Origin: Streptomyces europaeiscabiei
GTDB lineage: Bacteria; Actinomycetota; Actinomycetes; Streptomycetales; Streptomycetaceae
NCBI RefSeq assembly: GCF_036346855.1
Contig: NZ_CP107841.1
Coordinates: 9,924,001 to 9,988,000, forward strand
Length of the DNA stretch: 64,000 bases
Reading direction: 5' to 3'
The notes below the pieces were generated by a model. The model had not been told where the DNA came from, made no database searches, and saw only the letters and a list, made by a program, of their open reading frames with translations. Made by a program: the position numbers and the translations under genes. This document shows, piece by piece, positions 1 through 8,330 of this stretch. Position 1 is the first letter of the stretch. Every line of letters begins with the position of its first letter.

Positions 1-343
1 ACCGGGACTTGAACTTCTGCGCGCTCTGGAAGAAGCAGACGACCTTGCCGTCCCTGGCGTACGCGGGCATGCCGTACCAGAGCTTCGGTGAGAGGTCCGG
101 CGCTTCGGACCGGACGATCTCGTGCAGCCGTTCGGCGAGGACACGGTCCGCGTCCGACATGCCGGCGATCTTCGCGAGCACATCGCTCTCCCCGTCCGCC
201 TTGGCCGTGCGCGGGCTGCGACGCGCGGACGCCTTCAGCTCCTGGGCGTGCTCCTTCATCGCGTCGCGTTCCTCGGCCGTGAACCCGTCGAACCTCGCCT
301 CGGCCGTGCCGCTGCTCCGGGTGGACTTGCGTGTGTTCGTCAT
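1..343 (-). CDS. DUF1801 / YdhG-like protein (partial)
   Basis: About 114 residues are visible and the C-terminus lies outside the window. The start is ATG at 343, preceded by GAGGAAGG on the minus strand. The N-terminal half is charged and helical and ends in a short segment reading [19 protein letters not shown]. That segment is the recognisable core of DUF1801/YdhG-type proteins, a small fold sometimes annotated as an iron chaperone. The biochemical role of the family in actinomycetes is not established, so the name is only a family label. The next gene upstream (450-911) runs the same way, and the gap of about 100 bases shows no clear terminator. Confidence 0.7.
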   Translation of the reverse strand, partial: MTNTRKSTRSSGTAEARFDGFTAEERDAMKEHAQELKASARRSPRTAKADGESDVLAKIAGMSDADRVLAERLHEIVRSEAPDLSPKLWYGMPAYARDGKVVCFFQSAQKFKSR

Positions 344-449
344 GGTGGGTTTCCTTCCTCGCACTGTCTGAATCTGTTCGTAGAACTCGGTTCTTCGTTG
401 TCGTCCCGGCAACGAGCCACTTCGTTCCGGGGCGCGCCGGCGCGGTGTT

Positions 450-911
450 TCAGGTGCGCCAGCGGCCGTCGCGCATCAGCTCACGCCCCGTCAGCTCGTT
501 CGCCTCGCGCCACGCCTGGACACGGCGCGGGGTGATACGGAACCAGCGGTACGGCGTGGCCGACGCCCGCGGGTCGAAGCCGGTGCGCGCGGCGAACCGG
601 TCCCCCCGCTCCCGCGGCAACGCGTCGATGGGGAGGACCTCGACCTCGCCCTCGATCATGACCACGTCCCGGGTGGGGCCCAGCCCCAGCCGAGTGGCCC
701 CGGTCGCGGCCAGGTTCCCGCCGGTCGGGCTGTCGGCCGGGGTGGCCACCAGTAGCGTCTCGCCGTCCCAGTCGAAGGACAGCGGCACCAGATACGGCAC
801 ACCGTCCACCGAGGCGCTCGCCACCCAGGCATCGACGTCGTGGGCGAGCCGGTGCTCGGTGTCACGGCGACGCTCCCAGCGGGGGCGTGGGCCGGCGGAC
901 GAACCGGTCAT
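450..911 (-). CDS. pyridoxamine 5'-phosphate oxidase family protein (FMN-binding split barrel)
   Basis: The 153-residue product has the small split-barrel pattern of PNPOx-like F420/FMN-binding proteins: an early strand reading [19 protein letters not shown], a turn with [15 protein letters not shown], and a late strand ending in [17 protein letters not shown] at 911 is preferred over GTG at 917 because AGGAG sits 5 nt before it, whereas it would nearly touch the GTG. The substrate is unknown. The large subfamily includes flavin reductases, F420-dependent reductases and haem-related proteins. It is divergent from the LuxR/ATPase gene at 1081, so the 170 bases between may hold both promoters. 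Confidence 0.75.
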   Translation of the reverse strand: MTGSSAGPRPRWERRRDTEHRLAHDVDAWVASASVDGVPYLVPLSFDWDGETLLVATPADSPTGGNLAATGATRLGLGPTRDVVMIEGEVEVLPIDALPRERGDRFAARTGFDPRASATPYRWFRITPRRVQAWREANELTGRELMRDGRWRT

Positions 912-1080
912 GGTCACTCCTGTGGTCCTCGGTTGCGTGGTGGAGGGCCGCGACCCGCCAGGTGTGTCCGCCAGGCGCGCTCTCCGTGGTCACAGCCTCT
1001 CCCCGCGGGGCCACGGCCCGCCTCCGTGGTGAGCACGGAATTCACCACGGAGACGCCACGGAGCGACGGATAATGGGCCG

Positions 1081-4065
1081 GTGTCCAGTCCAGTGGTCTC
1101 GGCTCGGGAAGCCGAAGTGCTCGCGCTGCTCGGTGAGCACCTCAGCAACGCGGAGATCTCCGCGCGGCTGTTCATCTCCGTGCGCACGGTCGAGTCACAT
1201 GTCTCCGCCCTGCTGCGCAAGCTCGACGAACCGGACCGGCGGGCGCTCTCCCGGCGCGCGGCCGAACTGGCCCGCGCCGCGCGGCCCCGTCCGGCACCCG
1301 CACTCCCCGTACCGCTGACCGCGTTCGTCGGCCGGGCGCGCGAGCGCGCCGAGCTGGCCGAGGCGGTGAAGACACGCCGGCAGGTGACGGCGGCCGGTCC
1401 GGGCGGAGTGGGCAAGACCCGGCTCGCGCTCGCGGTGGCCGCCGACGCGGCCGGTGACTTCGCCGACGGGGTGTGGTTCGTCGACCTGGCCCCGGTCACC
1501 GACCCGAAGCGGGTGGGGGCGGCGGTCGCGGCGGCCGTGGGGGTCGGCGAACAACCCGGGCGCGGTGTCGACGAGTCGGTGCTGGCCGCCCTGGCGGACC
1601 GCCAGGCGCTGCTGGTGCTGGACAACTGCGAGCAGATACGCGACGGGGTGGCGCCGTTCCTGGAACGGCTGCTGGTCGCCTGCCCGCGGCTACGGGTCCT
1701 CGCGACGAGCCGGGCCCGGATGATGGTGCCGTTCGAATGGGTCTTCCCGGTTCCGCCGCTGTCCTGGGACGCCGGCGCCGAGTCGGACGCCGTGGCCCTG
1801 TTCATGGAACGGGCCGCGGCGGTCGGCCCGCCACCGGAGCCAGCCGTACGCGATCGGATCGCGGCCATCTGCGAACGCCTCGACGGCATGGCGCTCGCGA
1901 TCGAACTCGCGGCCGCACGATGGCCCACCCTCGGACTGGACGGACTCACCGCCGGGCTCTCCGACCAGCTGCGGATCCTCGCCGGCGGCCCCCGCGCGGA
2001 CGACCGGCACCGATCGGTGCGGGCGGCGCTGGACTGGAGCCACGACCTGCTGGAAGCGGAGGACAGGGCGCTGCTGCGCCGGATCTCGGTGTTCGTCGTG
2101 CCGTTCACCGCCGACGCGGCCACGGCCGTGGCCGGGTTCGCCCCGCTCGACGAGGCCGCGGTCGCCGACGGGCTCGGCCGGCTCGCCGAACAGAGCCTGC
2201 TCACCGCGACACCCTCCGCGACCGGAACCCGCTACCAGGCGCTGGAGACCATCCGCCAGTACGGGACCGAGCGGCTCGCCGACACCGCCGAGCTGACGGC
2301 CGCCCGGTCCCGCCACATGGACTGGTGCCTGACCGGCGCGACCGCCCTCACCGGAGCCGGAGCCGGAGCCGGAGCCGGGGGCGGGGGCGCGGACGGGCGC
2401 GCCCGTTTCGACGCCATGGCCGACGACCTCCGAGCGGCCCTCGCCTGGGCGACCGACCGCCCGGCGCAGCGCCCGCACGCCCACCGCCTCGCCCTCGCCC
2501 TGGCCGAACTGACCTTCACCCGCAACCTGCTGGGCGAGTCCCAGCAACGGTACGAGCAGGCGGCGGCACTCGCCGGTGACGTCGTCGGGGTGGGGGACGC
2601 GGTCGGTGGGGGTGACGTGGTCGGTGGGGGTGACGCCCCCGGTCCTGCTGGTGCGGCTCGTGCTGCCGGTGACGCGGCCGGTGCTGCCGCGGCTGCCGTG
2701 GCGTTGCGGGAGGCAGCCGGGGTGGCCGGCTGCCGCAGGCTCGGCGACGACATGTTCCGTCTGCACCGGGCCGCCGCCGAGGCCGCCCGCCGGGCCGACG
2801 ACACCGCCGGTGCGGCGCGCGACCTGGCCGACGCGGCCACCGTCGCGTACCGCTTCTCCAGCGAGTTCGCCCTGCTCCCGGCCGTGGACGAGGTGACCGC
2901 CCTCCTCGCGGAGGCTCGACGACAGCTGTCCGACGCCGTCGTCCTGCCGACTGATCCGCCGACCGACCCTGCTGCCACTGCCACTGCCACTGCCACTGCC
3001 ACTGCCACCGCCACTGCCGCTCTGGCCCTCGCCGAGGCGGCGGTCGTCGCGGACGCCTTCGGCGCGCTCCAGGGAAACGTGGACAACACCGCGCAGGAGA
3101 CGGTCGGTTACGCGGAACGAGCCGTCGACCTCGCCCGGCGGGCGGGCGACCCGGTGGCCGAGTCCGCCGCCCTCGACGCGCTCTCCGGCGCCCGGACCTG
3201 GGCCGGTGACTCCTTCGGCGCGGCGGGCGCCGCCCGGCGTCGGATCGAGATCCTGGCCCCGCTACCGCGCACTCCCGCCGCCACGCACGAGCGGATGGAC
3301 GCCCTCGCCATGGCCGCCGGAACGGCTCTCGGCGTGGGCGATCTGCCCCAGGCCCGCAGATGGGGCGGACAGCTCGCCGACGAGCCCCTGTTCGCCGAGG
3401 TGGAACACCACGCCACGTCCTGGCTCCTGGTCGCGGACGCGTTCGCGGGCAACGCCGCCGACGTACTCACCGGCAGCGAGCGGTTCCTCCACGCATGGCG
3501 ACGGAGCGGCCGGCAACGGTCGTTCTCACTCGGCCCGGCCGCCGCGTCGGTCGCCATGATCCACGGCCTGCGCGGCGATCACGACGCACGGGCGGCCTGG
3601 CTCGCGATCGTCGACGAGGCGGGTACGGGAGCGGAACACCACCACGGCTACGGCGCGGTCCTCGACGCCATGTTCCTCCTCCACCACGGGGACCCGGACG
3701 CGGCCCTGGAACGCGTCGCACCGGGGCCGGAACAGGTGTGGAAGTGGGTCTCCTGGATCTGGCTGCACTGGTACGTGGGTCTCAGGGCCGAAGCGGCGGT
3801 CCTCACCGGCCACCCGGAGGCCCGGGACCGGGTCACCGCCGCGCGCGGCCTGGTCACCGGCAACCCGGTCGTCACCGCCCAACTGGACCGTGCGCAGGCC
3901 CTCCTGGACGGCGACCCGACCCGCCAACTCGCCGCGGCCACGGCGTTCGACGGCGCGGGCTGCCCCTACCAGTCGGCCCGCACGCTTCTCCTCGCCGGCA
4001 ACGGCCACACCGCCGTCGGCACGAGCGCACTCGCCGGCCTGGGCCTCGCGCCCATCTCCGGATGA
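1081..4065 (+). CDS. LuxR-HTH / NB-ARC-type ATPase regulator (HTH at the N-terminus)
   Basis: The 994-residue protein begins with a LuxR-type helix-turn-helix (about residues 5-62, SAREAEVLALLGEHLSNAEI then TVESHVSALLRKL). An AfsR/NB-ARC-like ATPase follows, with Walker A GPGGVGKT near residue 106 and a Walker B stretch LLVLDNCEQ. The rest is an alpha-helical, TPR-like sensor region. In typical LAL regulators the HTH is C-terminal, so the order here is reversed. The helical part contains low-complexity insertions: alternating Gly-Ala around 2350-2380, Gly/Asp/Val around 2575-2640, and alternating Thr-Ala around 2975-3015, each coded by a short DNA repeat. GTG at 1081 lacks a good ribosome binding site, so a leaderless transcript is possible. 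The target genes are unknown. Confidence 0.8.
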   Translation: MSSPVVSAREAEVLALLGEHLSNAEISARLFISVRTVESHVSALLRKLDEPDRRALSRRAAELARAARPRPAPALPVPLTAFVGRARERAELAEAVKTRRQVTAAGPGGVGKTRLALAVAADAAGDFADGVWFVDLAPVTDPKRVGAAVAAAVGVGEQPGRGVDESVLAALADRQALLVLDNCEQIRDGVAPFLERLLVACPRLRVLATSRARMMVPFEWVFPVPPLSWDAGAESDAVALFMERAAAVGPPPEPAVRDRIAAICERLDGMALAIELAAARWPTLGLDGLTAGLSDQLRILAGGPRADDRHRSVRAALDWSHDLLEAEDRALLRRISVFVVPFTADAATAVAGFAPLDEAAVADGLGRLAEQSLLTATPSATGTRYQALETIRQYGTERLADTAELTAARSRHMDWCLTGATALTGAGAGAGAGGGGADGRARFDAMADDLRAALAWATDRPAQRPHAHRLALALAELTFTRNLLGESQQRYEQAAALAGDVVGVGDAVGGGDVVGGGDAPGPAGAARAAGDAAGAAAAAVALREAAGVAGCRRLGDDMFRLHRAAAEAARRADDTAGAARDLADAATVAYRFSSEFALLPAVDEVTALLAEARRQLSDAVVLPTDPPTDPAATATATATATATATAALALAEAAVVADAFGALQGNVDNTAQETVGYAERAVDLARRAGDPVAESAALDALSGARTWAGDSFGAAGAARRRIEILAPLPRTPAATHERMDALAMAAGTALGVGDLPQARRWGGQLADEPLFAEVEHHATSWLLVADAFAGNAADVLTGSERFLHAWRRSGRQRSFSLGPAAASVAMIHGLRGDHDARAAWLAIVDEAGTGAEHHHGYGAVLDAMFLLHHGDPDAALERVAPGPEQVWKWVSWIWLHWYVGLRAEAAVLTGHPEARDRVTAARGLVTGNPVVTAQLDRAQALLDGDPTRQLAAATAFDGAGCPYQSARTLLLAGNGHTAVGTSALAGLGLAPISG

Positions 4066-4230
4066 ACGAGCCACCCTGCGACGGCCGATGAGGTGTGCTG
4101 ATCCCGCCGGGTGCGGTGTGCCGCCAGGCCAGGCCGACACCTCACGGCCGCCCCGCAGATCGCCCGGGTGACCGACAGCCGGACGCCGATCACATCCGCT
4201 ACCGCCTGGCCGAGGCGGGCCCGTCCGGCG

Positions 4231-5649
4231 TCAGCGCCCCTTGCGTACCCGGGCCGCCGCGCGCGCTTCCGCGGTCCTGCGGGCCTCGGCGGTCTTGCGG
4301 GACTCCTTCGCGGGACGGCCCGGACGGGTGCCGATGCCGCGGAAGGGGGCGTTGCCGCTGGTGGACTTCGTCGCGGTCGGCGGGCGCCTGGCTCCGGTGA
4401 TGGCGGTCAACTGCGCCTCACCGGAGCGTACTTGGGTGACCGTCGGGCGAATCCCGGCGTCGGACATCAGCCGGTTCACCTCGCGCCGCTGGTTGGGGGT
4501 GACCAGCGTGACCACCTTCCCGGACTCGCCGGCGCGCGCCGTGCGCCCGCCACGGTGCAGGTAGTCCTTGGCGTCGGCGGGCGGGTCGACGTTGACGACG
4601 AGGTCGAGCGCCTCGATGTGGATGCCCCGCGCCGCGACGTTGGTGGCCACCAGCACGGTGACCGCGCCGTCCTTGAACTGACTGAGCGTGTGCGTGCGCT
4701 GCGGCTGCGACTTGCCGCTGTGCAGGGCGCCGGCCCGTACGCCACTGGCCCGCAGATGGCGGGTGAACTGGTCCACACCGGCCTTGGTGTCCAGGAACAT
4801 CAGCACCCGGCCGTCCCGCGCGGCGATCTCGGTCGCGGTCGCGTACTTGTCGGCGCCGTGGATGTTCAGCACATGGTGTTCCATCGTGGTGACCGAGCCC
4901 GCGACCCGGTCGACCGAGGCGAGCACCGGGTCGTGCAGATGGCTGCGTACCAGCTGGTCGACGTCGTGGTCGAGCGTGGCGGAGAACAGCAGCCGCTGCC
5001 CGTCGGAGGGGACCTGGTCGAGGATCTCCGTGACCTGCGGCAAAAAGCCCAGGTCGCACATCTGGTCCGCCTCGTCCAGCACCGTGATCCGTACCTGGTT
5101 CAGATGACAGTCCCGGCGCGACACCAGGTCGGCCAGCCGCCCCGGCGTGGCGACGAGCACCTCGACGCCGGTCCGCAGCAGCGCCTGCTGCTTGTTGATC
5201 GACAGTCCGCCGACCACCGTCGCCAGCCGCACCTTCAGCGTCCGCGCGTACGGCTCCAGCGCGTCGCTCACCTGCTGCGCGAGTTCCCGGGTCGGTACCA
5301 GGACCAGCGCGAGCGGACGCTTCGACTCCGCCCGCAGTCCTGCCGTCCGGACGAGGAGCGCGAGTCCGAACGCCAGCGTCTTGCCCGACCCGGTCCGCGC
5401 CCGGCCGAGGACATCGCGGCCGGCCAGCGCGTTCGGCAGCGTCGCCGCCTGGATCGGGAAGGGCTCCGTCACCCCGAGGTCGGTCATGGCCCTCAGCAGC
5501 TCCGGCGGCAGCCCGAGCGTGTCGAAGGACTCGGCCGGCGGCAGATCCCGGGACGCCGCCTCCGGCGTCGAGGGCTCACCCTGCGGCGCCGCGGCGCGCC
5601 GGGGTGTGTCGTCGGGGGAGGGTCCGGAGGCCGACGGCTTCGCGTTCAT
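4231..5649 (-). CDS. DEAD-box ATP-dependent RNA helicase (RhlE/DeaD-like)
   Basis: The 472-residue protein carries the full DEAD-box set: Q motif region FDTLGLP then PFPIQAATLP, motif I ARTGSGKT (residues 84-91), PTRELAQQ, VLDEADQM, a SAT motif, and C-terminal VAARGIHI and HRGGRTARAG. The tail is Arg/Lys/Ala-rich and basic, typical of RNA-binding extensions. It should unwind structured RNA in the cytoplasm, with roles in cold adaptation, ribosome assembly or RNA decay. The start ATG at 5649 follows AGGAAAGG with good spacing. The upstream in-frame extension to 5787 crosses a strong hairpin and a tandem repeat and is not coding. It faces the 1081-4065 gene. Confidence 0.92.
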   Translation of the reverse strand: MNAKPSASGPSPDDTPRRAAAPQGEPSTPEAASRDLPPAESFDTLGLPPELLRAMTDLGVTEPFPIQAATLPNALAGRDVLGRARTGSGKTLAFGLALLVRTAGLRAESKRPLALVLVPTRELAQQVSDALEPYARTLKVRLATVVGGLSINKQQALLRTGVEVLVATPGRLADLVSRRDCHLNQVRITVLDEADQMCDLGFLPQVTEILDQVPSDGQRLLFSATLDHDVDQLVRSHLHDPVLASVDRVAGSVTTMEHHVLNIHGADKYATATEIAARDGRVLMFLDTKAGVDQFTRHLRASGVRAGALHSGKSQPQRTHTLSQFKDGAVTVLVATNVAARGIHIEALDLVVNVDPPADAKDYLHRGGRTARAGESGKVVTLVTPNQRREVNRLMSDAGIRPTVTQVRSGEAQLTAITGARRPPTATKSTSGNAPFRGIGTRPGRPAKESRKTAEARRTAEARAAARVRKGR

Positions 5650-5680
5650 GGGGAACCTTTCCTGTTCTGGCGCCCGGAAC

Positions 5681-5718
5681 GCGCCGGGGCCCGTACCCAT
5701 CGGTACGGGCCCCGGCGC
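5681..5718 (-). promoter_or_regulatory. 17-bp perfect hairpin in the helicase leader
   Basis: The arms 5681-5697 and 5702-5718 are perfect reverse complements separated by four bases. The hairpin lies about 32 nt upstream of the helicase ATG and just upstream of its ribosome binding site, so it would be in the 5' UTR. A GC-rich structure here could make translation depend on RNA unwinding, as in autoregulated helicase leaders. A terminator role is less likely because no T-run follows on the minus strand and no gene ends here. The function is inferred. Confidence 0.55.
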
Positions 5719-5786
5719 TGTCGAAGCGTGCCCCCATTTTACCAGCGGGCGCCCGTCGGCCGGGCGGCCCACGTCATAGGCGCGCA

Positions 5787-5900
5787 CCCGCCGACCGACC
5801 GTCCGGTGTCACCGCCGTGCGCCCGCCGACCGACCGTCCGGTGTCACCGCCGTGCGCCCGCCGACCGACCGTCCGGTGTCACCGCCGTGCGCCCGCCGGA
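5787..5900. repeat. 35-bp tandem repeat, three perfect copies plus a partial copy
   Basis: Copies occupy 5787-5821, 5822-5856 and 5857-5891, with a 9-base partial copy after. They are head to tail without spacers, so this is a minisatellite and not a CRISPR array. Each unit contains GACCGACCGTCCGGTGTCAC. The array fills the gap between the kinase/phosphatase gene, which ends at 5932, and the helicase leader. Confidence 0.9.
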
Positions 5901-5931
5901 CACCCGGCCCGCGCACCGACGGCCCCGTCGG

Positions 5932-6852
5932 CTAGAAGCTGCCGTAGTTGACCTGCCAGGTCGGCAGGCCCATGCGGCGCCACACGGCGACCACCCGGTC
6001 GCGGTCGTCGAGGGAGACCCGTACGGCGAAGCGGTGGCGTACATGCCGGTCGAAGAGCTCGGCCTTGACCACGTCGTCGCGGCGCTGATCACCGGCGGCG
6101 CGCATCCACAGCTCGTCGTACGGGACCTCGTGCGCCCGCAGCCACGCCTCCGTCCGGCCCCGGTGCTCCTCACCACGCCCCGAGAGCAGGACGATGACAT
6201 CGCCGTCGGCGCTGCGGAAGGAGCGCAGCGCCCCGCGCACCGAGACGTTGAGCAGGTCCTCCTCGCAGCGCGTGAAGTCGTAGGCGCCCCGGTCGCCCCT
6301 GAGCGCGAGGGTGCCGTCGATGTCGCACATGACCGCGGAGGGAAGCGCCGGGTCGGCGGTGTACGGCTCGACGGGGGGCTGGTCGTTCAGCCACTCCGCG
6401 GTGAGCCGCCAGCCGCCCTTGCGGGACTTCGCGTGCTTGTCGGCGAGGATCCGGATGATCTCCTCGCCGACCGGCCGCTCCCGCTCGGCGTCGCGCCGCA
6501 GGCACTCCTCCACGGGCACGTCGGTGAAGTCGTGCACGACGAAGGTGGCCAGCCCCGCCACGGCCGCCTTGAGCCGCTTCGGGATGTGCGGCGTCATGTG
6601 CGTGTTGTCCACCACGACGTCGAAACCGCCGTCGACGGCCGCCCGCACCGCCGCGTCCTGGATCGCCAGCACGGTCTGCTCGTGCGCGTACGACCGGCGC
6701 TCGGCCCCCTCGGGCAGCGGGACGTCGAGCATCGCCCGCAGATCGTCGAGGTTGACGCGGCGCATCCGCCCCTCGGACTCCGCCTGCAGCTTGCGCGCGG
6801 CGGTCGTCTTCCCCGAGGCGGGGAGGCCCGTCATGACGTGTACCACGGGCAC
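5932..6852 (-). CDS. T4 Pnkp-like polynucleotide 5'-kinase/3'-phosphatase
   Basis: The 306-residue protein has two catalytic halves in the order of phage T4 polynucleotide kinase. The N-terminal kinase has P-loop GLPASGKT (residues 9-16). The C-terminal HAD phosphatase has DIDGTLAL near residue 175 and ends with a DDRDRVVAVWRRMGLPTWQV stretch, closely resembling the T4 C-terminus. It should phosphorylate 5'-OH ends and remove 3' or 2',3'-cyclic phosphates to prepare broken RNA for ligation. GTG at 6852 lies two bases after the ligase stop, and GAGGAG inside the ligase end serves as ribosome binding site, so the pair is translationally coupled. A ligase partner next door supports RNA repair over DNA processing. 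Confidence 0.85.
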   Translation of the reverse strand: MPVVHVMTGLPASGKTTAARKLQAESEGRMRRVNLDDLRAMLDVPLPEGAERRSYAHEQTVLAIQDAAVRAAVDGGFDVVVDNTHMTPHIPKRLKAAVAGLATFVVHDFTDVPVEECLRRDAERERPVGEEIIRILADKHAKSRKGGWRLTAEWLNDQPPVEPYTADPALPSAVMCDIDGTLALRGDRGAYDFTRCEEDLLNVSVRGALRSFRSADGDVIVLLSGRGEEHRGRTEAWLRAHEVPYDELWMRAAGDQRRDDVVKAELFDRHVRHRFAVRVSLDDRDRVVAVWRRMGLPTWQVNYGSF

Positions 6853-6854
6853 GG

Positions 6855-8063
6855 TCAGTTCTCCTCGTCGTTCTTGAAAGGGTCGGACGCCTCCGGCCGG
6901 GTGGCACGGTACGTCACGAGTTCGGTCGGCCGCTCGTCCAGCCGCAGGAACATGGCGGGGCGGACGGCGGCGTCGGGCAGTTCCCGCACCGCGCGGGCGA
7001 AGGCTCCCCGGTCGCCGACGAGGTGCGCGAGGGACCGGAACGCCTCGTCGATCGCCCGCTCCCGGTCCTCCACCTGCTTCTCGATGCCCGCGACGACACC
7101 GCGCACCCAGGTGTCGAACTCGTCGGGCACCTGCTCCAGCAGCGCGTCCAGGGGCCGGCCGCCGGACGCGACGACGTCCTCGGCCGAGCAGTTCAGCGCC
7201 TGCGCCACCTGCTTGGCGGGCAGGCCCGCGAACCGCTGGATGCCGTGACCGCGCCAGATGTCCCGCTCGGTCACCCCGGTGAGCACCTTGTGGAGCCGCA
7301 CGTACTCGGCGTACTTGGCCTTGGCCCGTACGCCCGACGCGAAGCGCAGCACGAAGCCCTCCGCGTCGGTGCCCGTGGCCGCCGGGCCGCCGGGCAGCCG
7401 GTTGCCCTCCGTCATGGCCAGCAGTTCGGCGAGCGGCACGGCGGGCCGGACGGTGACGACCGAGCCGATGCCGCGCCAGCCGGTCGCGGCCTCCGCCAGG
7501 GCGACCTCGGTGCCGTCCTTGGCGAACGCGGCCAGCAGTACCACGTCACGCCGGTCGCCGTAGTCGACGACGATCCGGTTCTCCGGGTACAGGATCTCGG
7601 CGAGGTAGGTCACCCCGGGAACCAGACCGGAGGTGTCCTTCCCGTCGAGCAGCCGCTGCGCCCAGGTGGCCTGGACGCTGACGAACGAACCCTTGGACGC
7701 GACCCGCCACCGGCCGGCGTAGTGGAAGACCACCGCGAGACTGCCGTCGACCTTGTCGTACACCTCGAACGGCTCGTCCGGGAGGCTCGGGGCGTACGGC
7801 TGACCGGACTCGTGCTCACCGACGTTGAAGAACTTCGGCAGCGGAAGCGCGACGATCTCACCGGTGGCGTCGTCGGCCACGAGACCGCGGCAGCGCGTGG
7901 TCACCCGGTTCCACACCCGCTCGTACTGACATGTCCTCGTGTACGTGTAGATGGACAACGGCAGTTCCGGGTGCGGCTTGCGCGTGACGTGCCCCGCTTC
8001 GAGCGCCGCCGCAAGCTCCTCCGGCGGCAGCAGCTCATGAAGAGTCAGGTGGGCCTGGCTCAT
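6855..8063 (-). CDS. T4 Rnl1-like RNA ligase
   Basis: The 402-residue protein shows Rnl1-type ligase features: an upstream RCRGLVADDATGEIVALPLP block followed by KFFNVGEH, the nucleotidyl-lysine motif KVDG at residues 104-107 (K104 the presumed AMP acceptor), EGFVLRF as motif IV, and KAKYAEYVRLH as motif V. T4 Rnl1 joins 5'-phosphate and 3'-OH RNA ends, classically tRNA cleaved in the anticodon loop. ATG at 8063 is chosen because GGGGAGG lies 6 nt upstream; the longer frame to 8096 has no ribosome binding site. It is the first gene of a two-gene operon with the kinase/phosphatase. A mobile unit sits 267 bases upstream and may have altered its promoter. Confidence 0.85.
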   Translation of the reverse strand: MSQAHLTLHELLPPEELAAALEAGHVTRKPHPELPLSIYTYTRTCQYERVWNRVTTRCRGLVADDATGEIVALPLPKFFNVGEHESGQPYAPSLPDEPFEVYDKVDGSLAVVFHYAGRWRVASKGSFVSVQATWAQRLLDGKDTSGLVPGVTYLAEILYPENRIVVDYGDRRDVVLLAAFAKDGTEVALAEAATGWRGIGSVVTVRPAVPLAELLAMTEGNRLPGGPAATGTDAEGFVLRFASGVRAKAKYAEYVRLHKVLTGVTERDIWRGHGIQRFAGLPAKQVAQALNCSAEDVVASGGRPLDALLEQVPDEFDTWVRGVVAGIEKQVEDRERAIDEAFRSLAHLVGDRGAFARAVRELPDAAVRPAMFLRLDERPTELVTYRATRPEASDPFKNDEEN

Positions 8064-8330
8064 GTGTTCCTCCCCTTGGTGGTCCCCGATTGTCACGTGG
8101 GGGAGGATCTGAGGACAGCGGTTTTTCCACGGGCCGACCAGGGGATGTGCCCTGCTCCCGTGTGACGGCGATCGGTAGTTGGCCCCGCCGATCGGTAGTT
8201 GGCCCCGAGGCGGTCTGTGATCGCGACCTTTTGGTCATCTGAGGAGATCGCCGTGTGGTGCAGATCAGCTGCTGCTCTTCCTGATGCGTGCATGCGAGAG
8301 GCGGGGTGCGGTCGGAGCGGTGCGGGCAGG
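8064..8330. other. promoter-side spacer of the RNA repair operon with insertion-sequence-like end repeats
   Basis: This stretch has no convincing gene. It should carry the promoter of the ligase/kinase operon, but no clear -35/-10 pair is visible; GACAAT about 30 nt upstream of the ligase ATG is the best -10-like string. It also contains two tandem 20-bp copies (8169-8188, 8189-8208) that resemble the terminal repeat of the mobile unit starting at 8331. Confidence 0.5.
8161..8208 (+). repeat. extra copies of the mobile-element end motif
   Basis: TGTGACGGCGATCGGTAGTT at 8161 closely matches the left end of the downstream element (TGTGACTTTGATCGGTAGTC at 8331). The 20-bp unit beginning CGATCGGTAGTTGGCCCC is then repeated in tandem at 8169-8188 and 8189-8208. 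These look like transposase-binding sites or the residue of an earlier insertion of the same element family. No short direct repeat was found around 8161, so only the 8331-9185 unit has defined borders. Confidence 0.6.

Noticed and set aside
5650..5787. N-terminal extension of the helicase
   Set aside because: The extension crosses the hairpin and reaches the repeat, and the ribosome binding site is immediately before ATG 5649.
5787..5900. Possible CRISPR array
   Set aside because: The 35-bp units are directly contiguous without spacers and there are no cas genes.
4111..7248. Long plus-strand open frame of more than 1000 codons
   Set aside because: It lies opposite the helicase, kinase and ligase genes, which have full family motifs; the frame is open only because of high GC codon structure.
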